Shown here one piece after another: positions 30,673 to 34,009 of a DNA stretch of 34,009 nucleotides (positions within the stretch are counted from its first letter, which is position 1; each line of letters opens with the position of its first letter). This DNA comes from Actinobacteria bacterium UBA959 (GTDB lineage: Bacteria > Actinomycetota > Actinomycetes > S36-B12 > UBA5976): contig DBCL01000007.1 in assembly GCA_002293025.1 (NCBI GenBank), positions 69,274-103,282 on the forward strand, given 5' to 3'. The position numbers and the translations under genes are program-made. The notes beneath the pieces were generated by a model. The model was not told the origin of the DNA and did not search any database. It worked only from the letters and a program-made list of their open reading frames with translations.

Positions 30673-31620
30673 TCAGGCAACATTTAGTAATTTAATCAGT
30701 AGCAAGCTGCTAATCCCAATAATTATCCAAGCAAGAATGGCCAATAAAAGTGGTTTCCCTCCAATGTTCTTAAGGTTGCGCCACTTAACCCCGAGACCCA
30801 TGCCAGCGATTCCAGCAGTTAGTAGCAATGTGGAGATCGTTTTGCCAGCATCTTGAATCCCAACAGGTATTGTCAAAAAACTGTTCAGGGATACTACGAA
30901 TGCAAAAAAAACTATGAAACCTGGAACTGCATTCCTGACCCCAGGTTTATCAGTGCTTGGAAACCGCAGACTTAAACCGATCAGCATTGGCACCAACATC
31001 AGCATTCGAGTTAACTTGATAATAATGGCCACAGTAAGTGCAGCACCACCAATTACCTCTGCGGCTGCAATAACTTGACCAACATCATGAACGGCAGCAC
31101 CTGACCAAGCTCCAGCCTGTTCGTCCGTGAGTTCAAGTATCTGGGCCACGACTGGCAGCACCGCAATGGATAAAGTGCCAAAGGCCGTTACCAATCCAAC
31201 TGCATATGCAGTTTCTTCCCGTTTGGCATTTATGGCTGGAGAGATTACTGCAATGGCAGAATTTCCGCAGATGGCAAAGCCTGCACCAATCAGAATTGAA
31301 GTGTTCTTCGAGACATTGAGAACTTTACCAAGTGCGATAGCACCAAAAAAGGTAGTTACTACGATTATTAAGACCAAAACAAGGCCTGGTAATCCGATCT
31401 TGCTAATCTGTTCAAAACTAATTCTTAATCCAAGTAGGACTATGCCAATTCTCATTAGGGTCTTACTCGCAAATTGTGCACCTAGATCGAACCTAGTTGG
31501 AAGATTTGTGAGATTACTCAAAATCAATGCCATGAGTAAACCAATAGTGAGCGGGCTTATGAATCCAATTGCGTTGGAACTGAAATAGGCGATAGCAGTT
31601 ATGGCTGTAACTAAAAGCAA
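30673..31620 (-). CDS. YeiH/COG2855 family sulfur-oxyanion exporter (SuyZ-like)
   Basis: A membrane protein of at least 315 residues with about nine to ten helices. Family blocks include PLTIGLLMALILSNL, LMRIGIVLLGLRISFEQI, the GAGFAICGNSAIAVISPAINAKREETAYAV segment (about 112-141), GAAVHDVGQVIAAA and MGLGVKWRNLK. This is the UPF0324/YeiH family, annotated as putative sulfate exporters; I recall the SuyZ exporter of Paracoccus cysteate/sulfolactate degradation falling in the same group. The first canonical start is TTG 31620, which has no ribosome binding site. GAGGTG at 31635-31640 sits five bases before an in-frame ATT (31629), which may be the true start. It follows the ComC-like gene directly, so it probably exports sulfite or sulfate released by the sulfo-lyase. 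Confidence 0.87.
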   Translation of the reverse strand: MLLVTAITAIAYFSSNAIGFISPLTIGLLMALILSNLTNLPTRFDLGAQFASKTLMRIGIVLLGLRISFEQISKIGLPGLVLVLIIVVTTFFGAIALGKVLNVSKNTSILIGAGFAICGNSAIAVISPAINAKREETAYAVGLVTAFGTLSIAVLPVVAQILELTDEQAGAWSGAAVHDVGQVIAAAEVIGGAALTVAIIIKLTRMLMLVPMLIGLSLRFPSTDKPGVRNAVPGFIVFFAFVVSLNSFLTIPVGIQDAGKTISTLLLTAGIAGMGLGVKWRNLKNIGGKPLLLAILAWIIIGISSLLLIKLLNVA

Positions 31621-31634
31621 GCCGGTAATGTGAG

Positions 31635-31640
31635 CACCTC
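31635..31640 (-). promoter_or_regulatory. Ribosome binding site (GAGGTG) positioned for an ATT start
   Basis: On the minus strand GAGGTG is followed by CTCAC and then ATT (31629-31627), in frame with the YeiH-like protein. The first canonical start (TTG 31620) is 14 bases from this site, which is too far. The GTG inside the site is in another frame that soon stops. Confidence 0.45.
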
Positions 31641-32639
31641 TTAAATTCCTAATTTGTCGCTCCAGTGGTTCAGCTCTGCAGTAACTTCGGGAGCAAGACT
31701 TAACTCAATATTTCTGGGCAACTTCATTGGATGCAATTTATTTGCTCCAGGAACTCGGCTACCTGATTGTGTTACATTGTTTTGCAGTTTTGCGATTCTT
31801 TCATAATGCGTGTCATCAATAAATTCAGCATTAACACTTACAACCAAATGGCTGATTTTTTGCGGGGCAGAGTCATCATTTGGGTTAAACATGTCTGGCA
31901 TGCCTTTGGCTAACTGCGGACCCACTAAGCCGCCAGTTAGGGATTCAACTGCCATGGCCAATGCAAAACCTTTGGCGCCACCTAATGGGGCCAACATTCC
32001 CATTAAAGCCTCTTGAGCGTCGGTGGTTGGTTTCCCATCCTTATCTAGGGCCCACCCTTCAGGAACCGGCTCGCCGGATTTTGCCTTAGCTGCAATCTTG
32101 CCGCGAGCTACTGTGCTGGTGGCAAGATCGATGATGAGATTATTTGGCTTTCCAGGAACTGCGATAGCTAACGGAGATGTTGAAAGCAGGGCTGTTGAAC
32201 CGCCCCAAGCAGGCATCACGGCTGGTCCGTTACTAAATACAAATGTTAGACAGTCTCGGTCAATCGCGGGCCAGGTAAACAGGCCTAGCGCACCTGCGTG
32301 CGCACTGCTCTCAATTGCGACAGCAGCTGTGCCATGTTCTGCCGCGATATCGGCCGCTTGGTTTGTTGCTTGCCACAACTGCCAATGCCCTAAACCATCA
32401 TTGCCATCAAGTACTACCAAAGTTGTTAACTGCCGTTTCACTTCTAGTTTTGCGTTGGGATTTATTCCACCCTGACTTAGACGTTGTAAGTAATAGGGAA
32501 GGCGAATCAATCCATGGCTGCCAACACCCCAAGCGTCCGCAGCACAGATTAGCTGGCTTGTTATTTGAGCATTTTCTTGAGTTACTCCAGCAGCAACAAG
32601 TAGTTTTGTTCCAGTCTCTACAGCATTTTCAAACTTCAT
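31641..32639 (-). CDS. comC: Ldh2-family dehydrogenase, (R)-sulfolactate dehydrogenase-like
   Basis: A 332-residue NAD(P)-dependent oxidoreductase of the malate/L-lactate/ureidoglycolate dehydrogenase family, a fold unlike Rossmann dehydrogenases. Recognisable blocks are GVGSHGLIRLPYYLQRL (about 38-54, with the conserved SHG), LDGNDGLGHWQL, AIESSAHAGALG, the STSPLAIAVP substrate loop and DLATSTVARGKI; GGAKGFALAMAVESLTGGL follows near the C-terminus. ComC of this family oxidises (R)-sulfolactate to sulfopyruvate in Chromohalobacter and acts in coenzyme M synthesis in archaea. The assignment rests on its place in the operon: it overlaps the SlcC-like gene by four bases (ATGA), with a SuyB-like lyase and exporter alongside. 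Alone it could be a malate or lactate dehydrogenase. Confidence 0.75.
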   Translation of the reverse strand: MKFENAVETGTKLLVAAGVTQENAQITSQLICAADAWGVGSHGLIRLPYYLQRLSQGGINPNAKLEVKRQLTTLVVLDGNDGLGHWQLWQATNQAADIAAEHGTAAVAIESSAHAGALGLFTWPAIDRDCLTFVFSNGPAVMPAWGGSTALLSTSPLAIAVPGKPNNLIIDLATSTVARGKIAAKAKSGEPVPEGWALDKDGKPTTDAQEALMGMLAPLGGAKGFALAMAVESLTGGLVGPQLAKGMPDMFNPNDDSAPQKISHLVVSVNAEFIDDTHYERIAKLQNNVTQSGSRVPGANKLHPMKLPRNIELSLAPEVTAELNHWSDKLGI

Positions 32640-33577
32640 TGCTTGATTTTTCCAACCGCATATTGCAAAGGTTGATTAGCAAACTTTCGAACTATTTCAT
32701 CAACTAAAATCTGATTTATTCGTGATTGACTTTCTTTGGTGATGCCAGCAACATGAGGAGTCAAGACAACATTAGTTAGATCCTTGAACAAACTAGAGTC
32801 GCTAGGTTCCTGCTCTCGCACATCAAGACCGGCACCAGCTATTTTCTTTGTTGCCAAAGCCTTAGCCAGGGCTGCTTCGTCAATAACTTCTCCTCGACCC
32901 ACATTAATGATGATGGAACTAGACTTCATGGAATCTAAAGCCTGCTCGTTGATTAAGTGAGTTGTTTCTTTGGATGCCGGGACATGAATACTTACAAAGT
33001 CCGAACGAGTCAAAACGCTATTTAAGTCTGTGACTTGAATATTGAGTGCCTTTAGTTTTGGATCATCAGCTTTAACAAAGGGATCAAAGCCCAAGATATC
33101 TAGATCAAAACCTTGGAGCAGCTTTGCTGTGGCTTTGGCGGTAGCACCGCATCCAATTAATCCCCAAGTTTTTCCAGAAATTTCAGTTCCAGCAAGTCGA
33201 TCCCATTTTCCAGAAGTCATTCCCTGATGATGCATAGAGATGTTCCTGGCGACTGTCAGAGCCAAACCCAAAGTTAATTCTCCAACACTGATGGCATTTG
33301 CACCAAGGCCCGCCACGACAGCTACATTTGCTTGGTTGCAAGCATCTATGTCGATGTTATCTAAGCCAACACCTGCTCTCGCAACAATTTTTAGATTGGG
33401 CGCCTTATTCAGAAGACTTGAAGTAACTTGGGTTCTATTTCTAACAACCAACGCAGTTGCATTGGGCAATAACTTTTCCAGTAATTCTTGGTCATTGAAT
33501 GCGGTTGGTTCGTAAACCACGTCAGTCAATGCTGCAAATGCTGGTCCAAATACATCTTCAATTATGAGTATGGACAC
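32636..33577 (-). CDS. slcC: D-2-hydroxyacid dehydrogenase, (S)-sulfolactate dehydrogenase-like
   Basis: A 313-residue NAD-dependent enzyme of the D-isomer-specific 2-hydroxyacid dehydrogenase family. The nucleotide motif is GLIGCGATAKA (139-149). D165 (FDPF) after the second strand favours NAD over NADP. The catalytic set is R228 (NVGRGEVID), E257 (REQEP) and H275 (TPHVAG). It lacks the C-terminal ACT or intervening domains of long SerA proteins. SlcC of Chromohalobacter, which oxidises (S)-sulfolactate to sulfopyruvate, is of this size and family. The neighbouring SuyB-like and ComC-like genes support the same role. The GTG start follows the SuyB-like stop by five bases with no ribosome binding site, so it is probably coupled. 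A 3-phosphoglycerate dehydrogenase is the main alternative. Confidence 0.75.
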   Translation of the reverse strand: MSILIIEDVFGPAFAALTDVVYEPTAFNDQELLEKLLPNATALVVRNRTQVTSSLLNKAPNLKIVARAGVGLDNIDIDACNQANVAVVAGLGANAISVGELTLGLALTVARNISMHHQGMTSGKWDRLAGTEISGKTWGLIGCGATAKATAKLLQGFDLDILGFDPFVKADDPKLKALNIQVTDLNSVLTRSDFVSIHVPASKETTHLINEQALDSMKSSSIIINVGRGEVIDEAALAKALATKKIAGAGLDVREQEPSDSSLFKDLTNVVLTPHVAGITKESQSRINQILVDEIVRKFANQPLQYAVGKIKQ

Positions 33578-33582
33578 TGAAG

Positions 33583-34009
33583 TTACGCGCTGATATACAA
33601 CTTGGTGAAGGTGAATTCACGATGACCCAAAGACTCTGCAGCAGTCAAGCGACCGTTCACAGTTCTTTCAATCTCAGCCATCAAATTATCGCCAGCCTTT
33701 TCCAGCGAGTAATCGAAAGTCAGTAAACCAGAAACATCAACATCAATGTGCTCAGTCATAGATGCACACGTTTTTGGATTAGCACTTATCTTGATCACTG
33801 GAACAATTGGATTACCGATGACGTTCCCTTGCCCGGTAGGGAATAGATGTATCGCAATACCGCCAGCTGCCATCAATGTAATGCACTCAGCTGCGGCTGA
33901 TGAGGTGTCCATAAAATACAAACCTCGCTTGGCAGCATCTGGAATTTCGGCAGGTTTTAAGACTCCAATGACTGGAACACTGCCTGTCTTTGCGATATTG
34001 CCCAAAGCG
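33583..34009 (-). CDS. suyB: 3-sulfolactate sulfo-lyase large subunit (SuyB/UxaA family), C-terminal part
   Basis: The last ~141 residues of a protein running off the right edge; its start is outside the window. It matches the C-terminal half of the UxaA/SuyB lyase family, in which UxaA dehydrates altronate and SuyB, with the small subunit SuyA, splits (R)-3-sulfolactate into pyruvate and sulfite. ALGNIAKTGS at the edge is followed by GLYFMDTSSAAAECITLMAA and FPTGQGNVIGNPIVPVIKIS. NGRLTAAESLGHREFTFTKL lies near the end. The GQGNVIGNP form matches SuyB-type proteins as I remember them, whereas altronate and galactarate dehydratases have TGRG here. The downstream dehydrogenases and exporter support the sulfo-lyase reading. 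suyA should lie further right. Confidence 0.8.
   Translation of the reverse strand, partial: ALGNIAKTGSVPVIGVLKPAEIPDAAKRGLYFMDTSSAAAECITLMAAGGIAIHLFPTGQGNVIGNPIVPVIKISANPKTCASMTEHIDVDVSGLLTFDYSLEKAGDNLMAEIERTVNGRLTAAESLGHREFTFTKLYISA

Noticed and set aside
32636..33577. 3-phosphoglycerate dehydrogenase (SerA) for the D-2-hydroxyacid dehydrogenase
   Set aside because: The protein lacks the extra C-terminal domains of long SerA forms and lies between a SuyB-like lyase and a ComC-like enzyme, not with serine-pathway genes.
33583..34009. Altronate or galactarate dehydratase (UxaA/GarD) as the edge gene
   Set aside because: The GQGNVIGNP segment and the dehydrogenase-exporter neighbours fit SuyB better, but only the C-terminal part is visible, so this is not fully excluded.
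1..34009. CRISPR array, insertion sequence or toxin-antitoxin pair
   Set aside because: I looked for regularly spaced repeats, transposase-like proteins and small paired genes and found none.

Overview
The window reads as a compact chromosomal segment of a low-GC actinobacterium (Actinomycetota). I place it near the streamlined freshwater acI group (Nanopelagicales-like). The evidence is the gene order (fabD-fabH-acpP-fabF beside a single-chain pyruvate dehydrogenase E1, aceE divergent from a DUF3052 gene followed by an AhpE-like peroxiredoxin, and recO-uppS-glyS-dusB-dgt-dnaG), AT-rich codons throughout, very short gaps, four convergent gene pairs whose ends overlap, and many starts that look leaderless. 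The lineage is inferred, and base composition was judged by eye only. I see no insertion sequence, integrase, phage gene or CRISPR array. No stretch over 300 bases lacks a gene; the first ~210 bases are the 3' part of the RNase P RNA.

Layout. 1-8.2 kb: rnpB 3' end, a luciferase-like flavin monooxygenase, a Uup-type ABC-F protein, a DrrAB-like ABC exporter, a queuosine-precursor transporter convergent with tRNA-guanine transglycosylase, and a secreted trypsin-fold protease. 8.2-11 kb: a stand-alone 2-oxoacid dehydrogenase E2 catalytic domain, an orphan ParA-type ATPase and a secretory-lipase-family hydrolase. 11.1-20.3 kb: a rightward housekeeping run (recO, uppS, an ABM-like protein, a phosphoribosyltransferase, glyS, dusB, a YdcF-like protein, dgt, dnaG and a small conserved protein). 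20.3-26.5 kb: leftward fatty-acid synthesis initiation genes and aceE. 26.7-27.7 kb: DUF3052, AhpE-like peroxiredoxin and tRNA-Val(TAC).

27.7-34.0 kb is a leftward accessory run. From the right edge inward it holds the C-terminal part of a SuyB/UxaA-family lyase, an (S)-sulfolactate-dehydrogenase-like D-2-hydroxyacid dehydrogenase, a ComC-like Ldh2-family dehydrogenase and a YeiH/COG2855 exporter. Together these match the known 3-sulfolactate route: two dehydrogenases of opposite stereochemistry interconvert the sulfolactate enantiomers through sulfopyruvate, the sulfo-lyase releases sulfite and pyruvate, and the sulfur oxyanion is exported. A cytochrome P450, a thioredoxin-reductase-like ferredoxin-NADP reductase and an unknown lipoprotein follow.

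Two sequence-level patterns stand out. First, a TANNNT-like -10 hexamer often lies exactly 6 bases before the start codon, and in several cases it abuts or contains the previous gene's stop codon; this corrects the start of the ferredoxin-NADP reductase. Second, two genes (lipoprotein and YeiH exporter) have a good Shine-Dalgarno sequence placed for an AUU/AUA/AUC codon rather than for their first canonical start.
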